Shown piece after piece: positions 12,472 through 25,700 of a stretch of DNA of 64,000 bases (position 1 is the stretch's first letter; each line of letters starts with the position of its first letter). A model generated the notes under the pieces. That model did no database searches and was not told the origin of the DNA. It saw only the letters and a program-made list of their open reading frames with translations. The stretch is from Ceratodon purpureus. Taxonomy: Eukaryota > Streptophyta > Bryopsida > Pseudoditrichales > Ditrichaceae. The position numbers and the translations under genes are program-made. Location: contig CM026424.1 of the NCBI GenBank assembly GCA_014871385.1, forward strand, positions 1,922,001-1,986,000, in the 5' to 3' direction.

Positions 12472-12901
12472 ATGTCTGGGGTGGGGAAGAAGAAGGGGTT
12501 GTTGGAGGTATTCAAGTTCGGCACCTACCTTGCCATACCAATTGTCATGATGTACGCTTTTGCAAACAACTCCGAGAATTTGGAGCGGATCATCCGCAAC
12601 GTAAGAGAGTGCTCTTTTCACTTCTTTCGTGTCGCTCATTCTCATGTTTCACTGTCATTGATGTGGTATATCAGCTTAAGGCAATTGTTGTATGAGAAAC
12701 TCCACGTTGCTACTCTTTAAGAGTTGAATTTGCCATGTATTATGACATCAGTATGCGTGTGTGTGTGTTTTTGCCATGTCTAACTGAACTGGGTATGCTT
12801 GCCAGCGGTCGTATGTGGTGTACCCTCCAGAAGGACCTCGCCCTCCGACAGGGGACGAAATTCGGGACATGATCAAGAAAAACAAAGCTGCATCGTCATA
12901 G
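12472..12901 (+). CDS. PET100-like cytochrome c oxidase assembly protein
   Basis: Two exons, 12472-12600 and 12806-12901, join in phase to give 74 aa. The product is basic at the start (MSGVGKKKGLLEVFKFGTYL), followed by a short membrane segment (AIPIVMMYAFANN). After that come RSYVVYPPEGPRPPTGDEIR and a lysine-rich end. The order of F-K-x-x-x-Y, a membrane helix at residues ~17-33, a charged stretch and a YPPE-type motif matches PET100, a small inner-membrane chaperone for complex IV assembly. The intron starts GTAAGA and ends GCCAG. Assignment is by motif layout and length, so homology is likely but not proven here. Confidence 0.7.
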
Positions 12902-15366
12902 ACTCCAGCAAGCCGTGCACGTCTTCGTTATCAAAGCTCATCATGGAGGCGAACACAACACCAGGTGCTATGGAGAGCCTCTTTCCATCAACTGACCCTT
13001 GCAATGCTCCCCCCTTAGCTCCTCCTGATCTCAAACCCAACACTTCAGACGCAGTACATCACTGACATGAAGATGCAAAGAAGCTCGATCTCAGGTTCAC
13101 CATGGATCTAGTCCTTGAGCATGTGTACATCGTCATGGAATAGTGAGCAGTTGTATGTTGAGGAGCTTCTTCACTGGTAAGAGTACCTCCTTTTACAACA
13201 TGCAAAGAGATTGAAAGTTTCTCCATTTCTGTAATCTGATCACGTTTAATGAGCAGAGTATGAAGCAGGTGACCACATTCTTTTGTCGCTCCTCTTTGGT
13301 TGAATGCCAAAGCTGACGATTGTCGACGCTCTGATAACCGAATTATGTGTCCTTGTCCTTGAGCTGCTTTACTCTTTGTCTTCACATCTAAAAATCTCAT
13401 GAGAAAGCTCAAGGTCCATAGCTTTTCACTCTTCCCAACTCGGATCCTTTCTCTTCCAGTCAAAGATTACATGGCATGTTGTAGTTTTGCATTTGCTGCA
13501 CTTGAGGATGTCCTTGAACTGATTCTGCTGTAAAGGAGCTTCAGTATGTTAGTATGTTCTTACGTTATCTTTGTCGCTCTTATGATTGTGCTTGCTCTCT
13601 ACTGTCTGTAATACTGTATGCAGAATTTCTGTTACATGAGGCAGTGCTTGGAAATTGTTGTGAAACGTGATGCTCATGGCAGTTGGAAAGTGTGATGCTT
13701 GCTCAGGTGACTCTCTGACCGACCAGATTGTTCATCAACAAAGCTTTCTGTTTATGGAATGTTTTCCCACTACTCTTGGGCTTTATGCCAGTGTTGAATC
13801 CTGTTGAATTAAGTTGAATATTTGACATTAAATCAGTGGATAACCAACCATGGGGATTCAACCATGGAGGAGGTTTTAGAATGAGCATTTTTCATAGAAA
13901 TTTTGATTTTTAAATGAATGTGAGCTATTGATAGGTATCCTTTTGTCAATTGGGATGGATGTTGTAGGAGTCTTTGTTTAGTTTGTTGAAAAGAACTAAA
14001 TTGAACACTCTTGTGTTTCTCACTTTGAGGTCTACAGTAATGGACTTGTATCAGCTCTCTCTACTTGACTTGTAGTTGTTCTATGGCATGATAAATTCAA
14101 GTTAGTAATCAACGATGTGAATTCAACGCCATTCAATAAGACTCAAAATTTAGTATTATTGGATTTCATGTGATTATTGAATCTTGTTGAACTTAGTAGA
14201 TTGCAAATAGCATTGAATCAATGGGCAATTAAACCAGGTATAGGTATGTAAAACGGCAATGAACATGTGTTATTTTTAATCCAAGCTTTCCACCTCTCTT
14301 GGATTTCTCTTTCAATCATAGGAGTAGTCAAGCTAGTCTTCTTTTTACCTCTAAATAGAGTAATTTGAAGTAACTCCTTGTCTCCACTCCGAATTTCCAC
14401 TTTAACTATGGAGGTTCAATCATGGAGCTATTTTTTCCAGAAATAGCCTTTACAAATTTTAAGTGAAAACTTTGGATGAAGAAACCAATTATGAAACATT
14501 TGTTCCCAGAAACTTAGATAAAGATGCCACATTGTTGAATGGATCAATAATAAATGGATGAAAGATCGTTTAATGTACAAAAAATGAATGAATGTAGATA
14601 AATTTAGCAACACATTGAAATTCTATGTTGCTAATTGAATATGTGTTGAAACATGAAGAAAAAAATCCTGATTCCTATGCATGAAGTTTTGTATCTTTGA
14701 TGAATATAAGTCATTGACAAAGTCTTATACTTATGTCTCAATTGTTAATGGATAAAAAAAATTGTGTTAGTTTGTTGAATGGAACTAATTGTTCCCTTAC
14801 TCATTTCAAAGAATGATGGACTTATTTTAAATTCTTTCTACTAAATTTTCTAAATCTTTTAATACGCATACCTTTCAGTGGTAGCTTTCCAGTGGCATAA
14901 TTTTTAAAGCATTTGAAGTTATAATGTAAAAGTTATGGACTTTAGAAGGATTTGCCGTCAATTTGGGGAACCACTATTTGATCACAATCTCCCATTTTCT
15001 GCCCTATTACCTATCATTATCAAGGGCAAAAAAAAATTAGACCAAATTTCAAAGGGCATGCACTTGCAACACAACGAGCCAAATATTTTTTCATCCAAAC
15101 ACATAGATGATAGTTTTCAGTTATTAAACAATTTGTATCTAATGAAAGGTTTCCATCTAGAAAGGATGTTCCCATCCCACACAAGTTTCATCTGACCAAC
15201 AATCACCATCCATAGCATATTTTTCATCCACATAATAGTTTACATCCAGCTTTCAATTTTCAATTGTAACTAATATATATGTCATCCAGATTTTATAACG
15301 TGGCATTAGGTCTTTTGACATGACCTACTACTATAAGCTTCTCTATTGAAATTACACAAAATTGTA
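12902..15366. other. AT-rich intergenic DNA
   Basis: No supported gene. The only longer frame, on the minus strand at 13059-13463, has no domain and lies in the PET100-like 3' flank. From about 13.7 kb the sequence becomes very AT-rich. It carries degenerate copies of a 'ATGGRGGTTCAAYCATGG'-like motif near 13850 and 14405. Confidence 0.4.
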
Positions 15367-15523
15367 CTCCCCTCGTCTCACTAAAAGACGGTTGTTTGCT
15401 CAAAAAAACCATCTCTAAATAAGATCATTGTTTCTAAATTTGGCCAACTTATTATTAAATTTGGAATTTTCCTTAAATCCAATATTATTAGCAAACAACA
15501 GTTTTTTAGTAAGACGGAAGGAG
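15367..15523. mobile_element. Stowaway-type (Tc1/mariner) MITE, 157 bp
   Basis: Left end CTCCCCTCGTCTCACTAAAA and right end, read inward on the other strand, CTCCTTCCGTCTTACTAAAA form an imperfect inverted repeat of about 34 bp. The CTCCCTCCGT-like start and the flanking TA on both sides (15365-15366 and 15524-15525) are the hallmarks of Stowaway elements. It has no coding content. Confidence 0.85.
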
Positions 15524-18500
15524 TATCATTTATGCTTCATACATTTGCATAAATTCAAGTTTTATTCTCATTATTTTGAAATATTTTGAGCTTATTATCC
15601 TCATGGTATTGAACATATATACTATTCGGATTTTAAATTGGACATGTTTTGGTTACCATTTTAGGTATTTTAAATTCAAAGAATGTGAAAGGATTTCAGC
15701 ATGCCTGCAATGACCAAAATAAAGATTTCCATAGTTCACAAGCATGTATAGGGCTCAAACTTGGTGACCATAAACCTAACTTCCATCTTTGTAAGAATTG
15801 ATGACCCTCCATGGCTCAAATTATTTTTGCAAAGTAATTTTGGGCATCCAAACTTAGGTATACTTCTTTGACAAGGTCATAGAAAATTCAATTAGTGACT
15901 TTGAACCTTATAATTTCTCAATTTGTACAATGAATTGTCCAATGATTTGATATACAACTTTTTATACAAGGTAGATACAAGATCCTATGGTTACAAATTT
16001 CATAAATTGTTTAATTTTAAAAATCACTAGGTTGCCAATGATAGGGGTCTGTTTTTGGCAGTTTTGGCTCCAAAAACACCAAGAAACTTAAGAGGTTACA
16101 AAGCTTATAAACATTGACTTTCATTGTTAACTATTCATAATTAAAGTAGATGGAATTTTGCAAAAATCCAAGTAGGGGGAGATGTTTAATGCTTAATTTT
16201 GATGGATGTATCTTTAGGCCACTTGATGCTAAGGACGACAAAGAATGACTACAATGTTCTAAAATATGCCATTAGTTGAAACGACCGCCTTAGCTTGAGT
16301 TTACTTTATACTACCTTAAAAAAAGGAGATCGACCACAAGAACAAATATTATCTAAATATGTTATGTTTTGCCTGATGGACATTACATTTTGGTCCAAGG
16401 GATATTTTATAGGGTTGATCCAAAGACGTTGACTCAAAAAAAATCAAGGGAATAGAGACTAAAAATTGAGCAATTTGTGTCCCAATCTTAATCCACTTTA
16501 CAGTATGGACTCGATAGTGACCAAGATTCTTAAAAAATGGTTTTTTGGTTTTGGTCACGGCTCTAGACCAAGACCCATGAACATTGGAAGAAGTGATTCT
16601 CTTTGTCAATACTCATGGTCCGTAGTACGAAGTGGCCCTTATTTCTTAGAGATCACCAGCCCGCGGTAAATGCATCGTGCAGTCTCCTTGTACAAAGATG
16701 CCACAATGTTTTTCAATACAACTCAAGAGCACAGTTGTACGTCCTACACAAACCTTGAGATTGAAAATTTGGGTTACATGACCCACATCCAGTTGGTAGT
16801 GTAAGGGCACTCTCCTTCCATACAGACCCCATTGATGGAAAAATGCATGTAAGTCAAGAGTGACAAGTTCCTCACCATGAGTTGCCTGCTGGGGTAACAT
16901 GCCTGCACGGTAACATGAAGCATGACGCGGAGACAGTAAAACGCTTGCACGGTAACATGAAGCATGACGTGGAGACAATTCCGTTGATGTTGTGAAACAC
17001 AAATTGCAAACACAACACCACAAGCAAATCATCTTCAAATACATGTGCATTCTCGGCTGCCACCTCCTCTTGCATGCTTGAAGTGGGCCTTAGAAATCCA
17101 ACCCCCTCTTAGCGGTGGACTTTTCAACGTCATCTTAATCAGGATTGTGTTCAAATAGAGAAGTCCCTCTGAGAAAGCTGTTTGCTAGGTACTCCTTCCT
17201 TCAAAAGGAACACTATCATATTGTATTCAGTTTGACTTCTTAGACTGTTGAGCTTTGATGGTTGGTTCCTGGAGTGGTGTGCGCGTATGACATACGGAAT
17301 CTGGATATGCATTGCTGTCGAGGGCATCCGGTATCATGAACTCCCAGGGGCCAGCATCCCCTCCAATCTTATCTGCTTTGTGAATCCACACTCAATTGGA
17401 AAGGGCCCCATGTCTCAGCCAGACTTGTCCGCGCAACCTTAGTCCAGGCTGAAAGAGTTGACAAATCTTAGGGTATGCAAATGTCAAAGAGAAGATTCAC
17501 TCCTCTCAAGGTCAATGTGTGTAGAATCGGTGGGACCTGGGTGAGGCTCATGATGGAATAATTTGCAAATAGCTTGTTTTTGAAGCCAGGTAGATCTATA
17601 TTGCAGAACCATGTTTCTCATGTTGATCATCTAACATCCTGAAATTTTTATCTGGCATGCTTTAATTCTTTCCAAATCTGGTTTGTGGCAAAAAAATATT
17701 ATTTCTTTAAAATAAATACATTATTGCGTATCATCACTGTTGCAGTACTTGACTGAGATGTGTGTGCTACAGGACCATAAACAAATAATGCATTAGGCAA
17801 TGTGAGGTAGGATGCTGGAACAAAACATGTGCGTTGCAGGCTCTCAAAGTACCAGGATGTGCAACTTGAAAACTTTGTACGAGTAAGTACAAACCATTTC
17901 AAAATTCAGAGGTTAACATTTGGTAGTCTCCATGTCCTCCACATTTCATATGTACTTGGATAATTGCACTTTTACCAGACAGTACTCAAGACCAGCTTGA
18001 AGGAAAACTTCAGCACTTTCGTACAGACTATCATTGTGGCAAAGCTTAAACTGTAATCCTCTGCTTTGATAGAACATTAAGCAAAATAAATAGTCCTTCC
18101 CAAAAGTCCACTAATGCTTTGTCCTCATCAGTGCAGTGTCATATAATCCCCATCAACCTCCCTCAGTTACAGCTATTTGACTCTCTCCCTCAAGCCTAGT
18201 CAGACTAGATTATACAACGCGGGGACAGCCCCTCAAAAACGCGCTGCAATCCAAAGACATCCAACATGTAACATGTCCTTAAAGTTATCACTACTATAGC
18301 GTCTTCTACTCGTCATCTGCTGGCATCCATTGACGTAAAAAAATAACCCATTTTGGAAGGTTCTCTGTGAAGACTGTCACCCATCCAACTCATCAGCACA
18401 CATGATGTAAAACACATCACCGCACATGATCCAAAAAACAGAATCTGCTCAATCACCTTGAAAGATGCACAGCCTTGGAACAGGAAGCCATCCGTCCCAC

Positions 18501-19116
18501 AAAGGCTGTCCCACGAACAATAGCTGCCCCAGTCTCACCACTAACTCTGCAACTTTGTTTCCTGTTAATTAGCTTCTCATAAACAAAATCAGAGAAACTC
18601 ATGAGATGACAGTTTCAGGCAATGCAACTTGCTCTGGTCCATCTCATCCTTCACTATGACCTGAGACCACATTGATTTGGGTCCACATTAAAAAATGAAC
18701 TTGAAATTGTCCACCAACATGGTCGCTCTGAGAAACGTCGGTGCTGCAGCAAGTCAAAGTGGCCTCCGGCCTGGTCCAACATGATGCCACTTCGGAGACA
18801 GACTTGTGCTTGCAAGACTCACGTCTCCTCTCCTCCCTGGCAACACACACACTGTACCAAATAGTCACCATAGCTACTCTGGAAGCCTTCCGGGGAGCAG
18901 AGCCGCCCTCGCACTCGTAGACTGTTGCATGATCATCACCAGCTCGGTCTTCCAGCTTGAATGAATGATTCCCATCTAGCAAGCAAGCAGAAGCAGGACA
19001 TTGGATTCTTCCTGATAATTTGATTCCTCCTCATCTGATGACTTCCATGACATTGCTCTCGGCAACCCCTGGCCCATCCCCACGACTTTCACGTCCTTGC
19101 CACCCCACCACGCTGC
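15524..19116. other. AT-rich intergenic DNA
   Basis: No gene is supported on either strand. The short frames near 16.3-17.4 kb and 18.6-19.0 kb show no domains or plausible exons. A 42-bp tandem duplication lies at 16902-16978. The right end is the upstream region of the flavin oxidase gene. Confidence 0.4.
16902..16978. repeat. Two-copy 42-bp tandem repeat
   Basis: The motif TGCACGGTAACATGAAGCAT followed by GACGYGGAGACA occurs twice in tandem with a period of 42 bp (starts at about 16904 and 16946), differing at only a few positions. Confidence 0.7.
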
Positions 19117-19123
19117 TATAAAT
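19117..19123 (+). promoter_or_regulatory. TATA box of the flavin oxidase gene
   Basis: TATAAAT sits about 290 bp before the start codon at 19413, in otherwise C-rich sequence. This fits a TATA box with a leader of roughly 265 nt. Confidence 0.5.
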
Positions 19124-19412
19124 CTTCCCCAGATTTCTGCTTTTCCAGTATCAAGTTTCTGTGCTTGCTGCCTCAGGAGGCAGAGCGAATTACCTGGAGC
19201 TTGATAGAGGTGCCTGATTCCCGAGCAGAATTAACTCGGCTACTTTCACTTTGAGAAACTTGTGCTCGGAGATTCATCTCGGCAGCTGGATGCAAATTAC
19301 CAGTTTCTTTACACTAGTTCGCATATCCATTTCGGATTCCAATTTGCAGGTGCAAAGACGGTGGAATTAGTTTCAGAGAAAGTTGAGTACTGATTCGGGG
19401 AGTTTGTTCACC

Positions 19413-21361
19413 ATGGGCCGGTTCGCATTTGCTCAAGTGTTGGCCGGTGTGTTGATAGTACTAGCCTTCATATGCTCTGTGCCAGTAGCTGCATACAACG
19501 AGCAGGTATATTGTCCACCGAATTAATTGCGAGTTTAATCTCATGATTTGCCAAGTTCTGATTATCTGAATTTACTGAATGCACATGGGTGCGTCTGTTT
19601 CAGACGTACTACAGTTCGTGTTGATGAGGAACAGTTCTGTTAATGGCCAGTGTATCGTTCCCTGTCGAAATCTAACCTTTGCAACATACATACACCAGCT
19701 GATAAGAATGAATGCAGCATATTGATTGATTGTGCAAGATTTGTTGAATTGAGTTGTTTAAGGCTAAATTGTGACTTGTTGATTTGATGCAGCCTCGGAT
19801 AGGACGCAAACTAGCAGCCACCACTCTGCAGCAGTGCTTAGCCACAGGAGGTGCCCGGACGGCATTCCCAGGAAGCTCGGACTACAATAATGCAAGAGTG
19901 GATTACAACAAGAGGACCAACTATGCTCCTGCTGCCTTTGTCTTCCCCACCACTGTAGCCCAGGTGCAAAATGCCATCTCCTGTGCCAAGCAAGTCGGAG
20001 TGGGAATTGTGCCCAGAGGCGGAGGTCACTCCTTCGAAGACTACTCCCTCGGTACATGATTACACCACCATATTCTGCTTGCAATCATCTGCCTTGCAAT
20101 CATCTCTAGACTCCATCACTCATTCACAGGTCTCAAATCAAATCCCCCTTTCAATTTCTTCATTAAATTACTTACTGATTCCTTTGTTCTGGGCACCGTT
20201 TCGTCAGGTGGTCGAGACGGGGTGCTGGTGGTGGACATGGCAGGCTTCAAGCAACTGAGCTACAACAGCGGTGCGAAAACAGCCATAGTTGGCTCCGGGT
20301 GGAGGCTAGGACCGCTGTTCCTGGCGCTGTGGAATGCAGGCAAGGTGACGATTCCGGGAGGGAACTGCCCCACCGTGGGCGTCGCAGGGCACGCCTTGGG
20401 AGGCGGCTGGGGCTTCAGCTCCCGAAAGTTTGGCATGGTATCAGACAACATCCTAGAAGCGCAGCTCGTGACTGCCAACGGCACCCTGGTCACTGCCAAT
20501 GCCAACCAAAACAGCGACCTCTACTTCGCTCTCCGCGGCGCCGGTGCAACTTCCTACGGCATCGTCACCCAGTTCACCTTCCGAATGAACGACGTCTCCG
20601 CCCCCGTGACCCATTTCAAATACACCTGGTCTACGAAATCCCTCCAGTTCCAGAACTTCAAAGCCTTCCAGATCTGGGGAGTGAACGTCCCAGCTGAGAT
20701 TTCAGCTAGTTTCTACATGGACCCATCTGGAACGAGTTGGCTCGAAGGGACCTACTTGGGCCCCAAAACTTCACTCCCTCCTCTTGTGCAGAGTTTTCTC
20801 TCCAACGCTGCGGCGAATCCCACGACAAGCGTGGAGCAGCTAGATTGGATCCACCTCATTCTTGTGAATGCAGGCTATCCCAGCAACACGGATCCGAACA
20901 CCTTAAACAACGTCCCATTTCCGACCAACACGTTCAAGGCGAAGTCCATCTTTGTGAATGCTCCAGGGATGTCCGATGCAGGAATCAATGCCATGATCAA
21001 TGCAATGAGGGCAGGAAACAACAACGCTTACTTCATCTATGATCTCTACGGCTCCCAGTCGGCGATCAACAAGGTGGCAACCGGAGCAACTGCGTTTGTG
21101 CACAGAACGTCGTTGTATAGCATCCAAATGGTGGCCTACTGGAGTAATGCAAATGATGCGGTGGGACAGACTAATTACGTGAGCAACTACTTCAATGCGG
21201 TGAAGCCTTATGCCACCGGAGAGGCTTATCAGAACTACATTGACAGGGATATGGGGTTGAGTGCTTACTATGGGTCCAACCTCAATGCGCTTATCACAGA
21301 CAAGAAGAAGTGGGATCCTCAAAACGTTTTTAATTTCCCTCAGAGTATTCCTCTCAAGTAG
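19413..21361 (+). CDS. Secreted FAD-linked oxidase, berberine-bridge-enzyme-like
   Basis: Three exons, 19413-19505, 19793-20051 and 20208-21361, join in phase to give 501 aa. Exon 1 encodes a signal peptide (hydrophobic LAGVLIVLAFICSVPVAAY), so the enzyme is exported. The flavin-binding fold has VPRGGGHSFEDYSLGGRDGV, whose His is the usual covalent FAD attachment. Next comes GGNCPTVGVAGHALGGGWG, whose Cys is the second attachment, so the flavin should be bicovalent. DLYFALRGAG and YGIVTQFTF are also conserved. The C-terminus is a BBE domain (YQNYIDRDMG, YYGSNLNALI, WDPQNVFNFPQSI). Family members oxidise sugars, oligosaccharides, alcohols or alkaloid precursors and release H2O2. The substrate here cannot be told. 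Length and motif order are complete. Confidence 0.93.
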
Positions 21362-22787
21362 TAGATCAGGATTATTGCTCAAGATGTGAACTGATTTGAA
21401 GATCTTGTGTTCTGTAGCTGGACACTGGAAGGAGATCTTTCACTGTAATGTAAATAGTGTGGCTATGCTATGGGATTGTTAAGAAAGAGTAGAGGCAGTA
21501 GATGACGGAGAATTGAGCATTGTGTATTTTTTGAGTTTTAATCAGGAATTGGATTATGAAAGTGAATGCTCAGTTCCTGCTTGCTGAAGTCCTTGCTTTG
21601 ATAAAATGTTTACAAATGATACCTGTTCTTGAGGCTCAGATGATATGGCTCTGCCTTTTTAAGGGCTTTCTGTTTGGTTCTTTTTCGTGTAGCCATGGTG
21701 ACGATCTGAAACATTGTGCTAGAGTCACGTTTTTATGACATTCATTTAAGTTTTGGGTAGTGTAGAGTTTTCGTTGATACTTTAGGACTCTTCTCATCAG
21801 AAACTAACATTATCATCTTCTACTTCGTAAAAGCTGAAGCCTTTAATATCAAGAACTCTGTAGTTTTTGAAAACTAGTGCATGATTTCTCTTATAATATT
21901 GCAGTGATACTCTTATGGTGTTGGGGTGATTCCTGTTATCACCATAGTACCAGCCCGATATCATAATAGTGTTGGAAAAAAACCCTGGCTACAATGGGAA
22001 AATGGGAAGAAAAAAAAAAAAATCATATACCGCAACGTTCACTTCACGAACTACAAACTGAAAATTGGTATATATTATGAATCTACATCTTACCTAAATA
22101 CCGTAGGAAAGAGTCAATGCGCAGAAAGAGTGATTACAAAATAGGACGATACATAAGCATGCACAGAACTCGGCGGTCCTACAAAGCTAACTTATCAAGC
22201 AAAGCTCGAGTTAATAAAATCTATCGATTAAACGTCAGATTGTAAAAAATGTTCAGTACAAGAAAATTGTGAAACTTTCGTTTCAATCTTCAGAGACTTA
22301 AATATGGACAACAAAATTGGTATACACTGTTCTACAATCCTTTGGATAAGGCTGCACAATACCTTGAAAAACCTGGGAGTCCAACTGAAGACATTCAAGT
22401 AAAGTAAATAAAGGAAGGTGACAGCTGCTGACTACCTCGAACTATCAAGGCAACTGTATTTTTTGGAAACTAGTGAAACACTGGATTTGGACTCTTGACG
22501 TCTGATCATGCAGACCAAGTATTGAACAATCTGCGGCTTGACCCCGACGACGCAAGAAATGCTGTGCTGGTCATGGCTGATATAGCAGGAGTACGATGGT
22601 TCATCCTTCATAGGCTGCAGAATACAACAGAATTGTATCAAAGTGGTAAAATTTCGAGGGACCCATATCCAGAGTTAATTGCATATCCCGAGAAGCGCAA
22701 TATCTAAATCACACTATCATCCTTGAGAGTGCAGGTTCAAAACAAAGAGTAGGTTAAACTAACTCACCACTTAGGTCACGATCCCTG
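21362..22787. other. Spacer between convergent genes
   Basis: This covers the 3' UTRs of the flavin oxidase (+) and the JmjC gene (-). It is AT-rich with short uninformative frames. No repeat or RNA gene is seen. Confidence 0.4.
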
Positions 22788-25700
22788 TTACCGTTTCCTC
22801 AAGGTTCTAGAACTTCGTGCATTTGTAGGTTCATAAGCCGAGGAATCGTCTGACCCAAGTTCAATAGGCTTTTCATTCTGTGGATTGGCCTCGTCAACCT
22901 CTGACCTTCTCGCCTCGGGCTCTGGCTTTCTCTCCTCAGGCTCCCTACAAACATGTGTGCCAGAGCATTAAATGCTTGAGTTTTCCACAAATGCACGATT
23001 AGTTTCAGCAACCATGTTGTTAGTCCAGTTTTGTTCTTCCCACAACAAAGAAGTCTTTAGAAGCATTATTAAAGTTAACGGTTGTTGTAGTGAATTAGGT
23101 TGAATTTCCGTTAACAATACTTGTTGGATGGAGCTCATTAAATCTTGACACATTCATAGATTTCCTGTAGTATCTTCAAAACCTTGGAACCTCTTCCTTC
23201 CGCGCCACTGCAACTTTGATCTTCTTGTGTACTTATAAAAACTATGAAGGGTCTTTTTCCTGCTTAAGTATTCTTCCAAAGTCTCTTCAAGGGTGTCATC
23301 CCTGTGCTTCAGAGAACATAGTTCAACATGAATCATAGAAGACACTAAGTAGAATTTTATAGAAGTGTCTGGACAATTAGATACAACACAAAATGAAGTC
23401 ACATTGATTGGCTTTAAGATTTTTCATGATTACCCGATTAACTCTTGTTGGTGAGTTACTAATAGATGTCCTGATTGTTCAGGTTCCTGTCTTTTTAATT
23501 CTTCACAGAACTCTTCCAATGTCTGTTCCCTGTAATCACCGATAAATTAAACAAAATTAACTCTAATAAAGTCTCAAACTTATGCATAGTTTCAAGACTT
23601 TATAAGTTTGAAGGGAACTTACTTGGGCCTCTCTAATTCGTTGAGCTGATCCACAGCGTGCCTGGCTGTATACAGCATCATCTTCTTCACCTGTTAAATA
23701 AAGTTCAACATATATATATATATGTCAGTATGTATTTAACACCTATATCAGTTTAAGAAGAAGGCACCAAAACTACTAACAATTCATGTAACACTTACCT
23801 CAAGCTTGTCCTCCTTGGCCCGGTGCCATTGGGGAAGAAGTCGGAATTGATCCGTGAGCTCGACACACTGGTTCACATTCTCTGGCGAAACAAAATCAAG
23901 TGCGACCTTGATACAAGACTGCAACATCAATTCAAAATGGATTAGAACATTGCAAAGCTGGAACAAATGGAAACCACTGTGCAAAGAGGAACATACAAAC
24001 CGACGTTCCCTAATTCGAATTCAATAACATATAATCAAATAAAAAGTAACAGAAAATACCTTTAAGTTACGAACTTGATGAGGACATCCAGCCGGGATGA
24101 AGACCGCTTCACCAAAATCCTGCTCGAAAGTCCAGGGTTCAACTCCTGCGAGGTACCCAGTCGTTCAAAAGCAATTAATTGCCACTCTTACAGAGAGACC
24201 ACAATCTAGACAATTGTAAAGCGAATAGAAAACTACAAAATTGCACTAAGCATTTGAAGATTCTCACCGTATTCTTCTTTCAACCGCTTCTTCTGCTCCG
24301 CGTCCAGGTACAATGTCTGATCGTGAATGGGATGAATCACCTGCAAATTAAGGCATGAAAATATTAATGTACACCGGAAATATTAGACCACCTTTAAACA
24401 CCATGTTGCAACTTGTCCAAAACAAAATCTAGAAAGGAACTGAAGTGACACATAAAGATAAGTCACCTGTTTAAGCGGCAATTGGTCGATGTGCAAAAAC
24501 TCTAGAAAATGTTTCCGCAAAAATTCGTCCAGCTTGGGCACATCTTCCCGTCGGAATATATCCCAGAGAGCCCCGCCATATTTTGGCTTAAGAGATTCAG
24601 GCTGCTTCCCTTCAGTCTCAACACCATTGACTTCTGGTTTCACATCACTGGCACCAGATTGATCTTCAATCTTGCAAACACCGTTTTCACCATTTGGCAA
24701 CCCATCACCAGAGGTGCTTGCGATTTCTCCTTTCACTTTCTTCGCTGGCCTTCCCCTCTTCCCTGGTTTCTCTTTTTCCCCTTGACCCTGGCCAAAGATC
24801 CCATACTTCACTTTGCCTTGTTTGAACTGTTGGAGAAGCTTATCAATTATCTGCCTGTGGTCCTTCGGCCAACGAATCTCCTCACAATGTGTCAACACGT
24901 TCACCTACAATTCAACCACAATAAGAGCACATTTAAAAGCAGCTTAAATAAGAAATAAAAGCAGAATTTAAAGCGGGTTTAAGGAGAACGTGACATCAAC
25001 ACGAGGCTTGTGCATAGCAAAGACAGGAAAAGGATCAGAATTGACATCGAGAGAACTCACCGCATCTGACATGTCACAATGCAGCTTCGTGACAGAATCT
25101 CCCATCCCCAGCTCGTGCCTCATTCCATAAGCAATGTAAGTCTTCGGACCCAAGTCCGGCTTGATGGCATCCTGCGGTAACTGAGCAGCTAAATTAAGCA
25201 AGCCCTGTGCTGGATCAGTGTACTCCTGGAATGGCAATGATCGGAGAAACTCCGACCCATGCCTTGGAAGACGTTCTTCAAAGAAATTCGATGGCGGCCA
25301 ATCCTTCAGCTTCAGCAACTCAGGCCATCCTTCAGGTTCGACATGGAGCCTCCCTTCCTCGTAGCCACAGAAGAATTGGTGAATATTGATCTCCACCTGA
25401 AAAGATAACCCAAAAATTACATATGAATAATACCACTTACGTCAAAAAGCACCAAGAGACGAAAAACAACAGTGAAACCAATTTGTGCATCCAAAACTGA
25501 GAAAAATACATCCCACACCAGGGAAAATATATTTCATGTTAAGAAGACATTTCACATCCAGGAAAGGCATCCCATATCTGAAAAAGGCCACCCGTGTGAC
25601 AACATGTTTTAAAGCCAGATTCATTAAAGCAGAGGCTCTTCACATGGCAACTTACCTCACGCCAATCAAGGCAATCCAAAGCCTTGACTGTCTTGTTGTC

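Noticed and set aside
13059-13463. 134-codon minus-strand frame after the PET100-like gene
   Set aside because: No domain, biased composition or splice context. It lies in the 3' flank of a plus-strand gene.
18644-18982. 112-codon minus-strand frame upstream of the flavin oxidase
   Set aside because: No recognisable motif, and it lies in the promoter-side region of a plus-strand gene.
20299-21382. Long alternative frames on both strands within the flavin oxidase
   Set aside because: They are shadows of the high-GC exon. Only the main frame has the FAD and BBE motifs.
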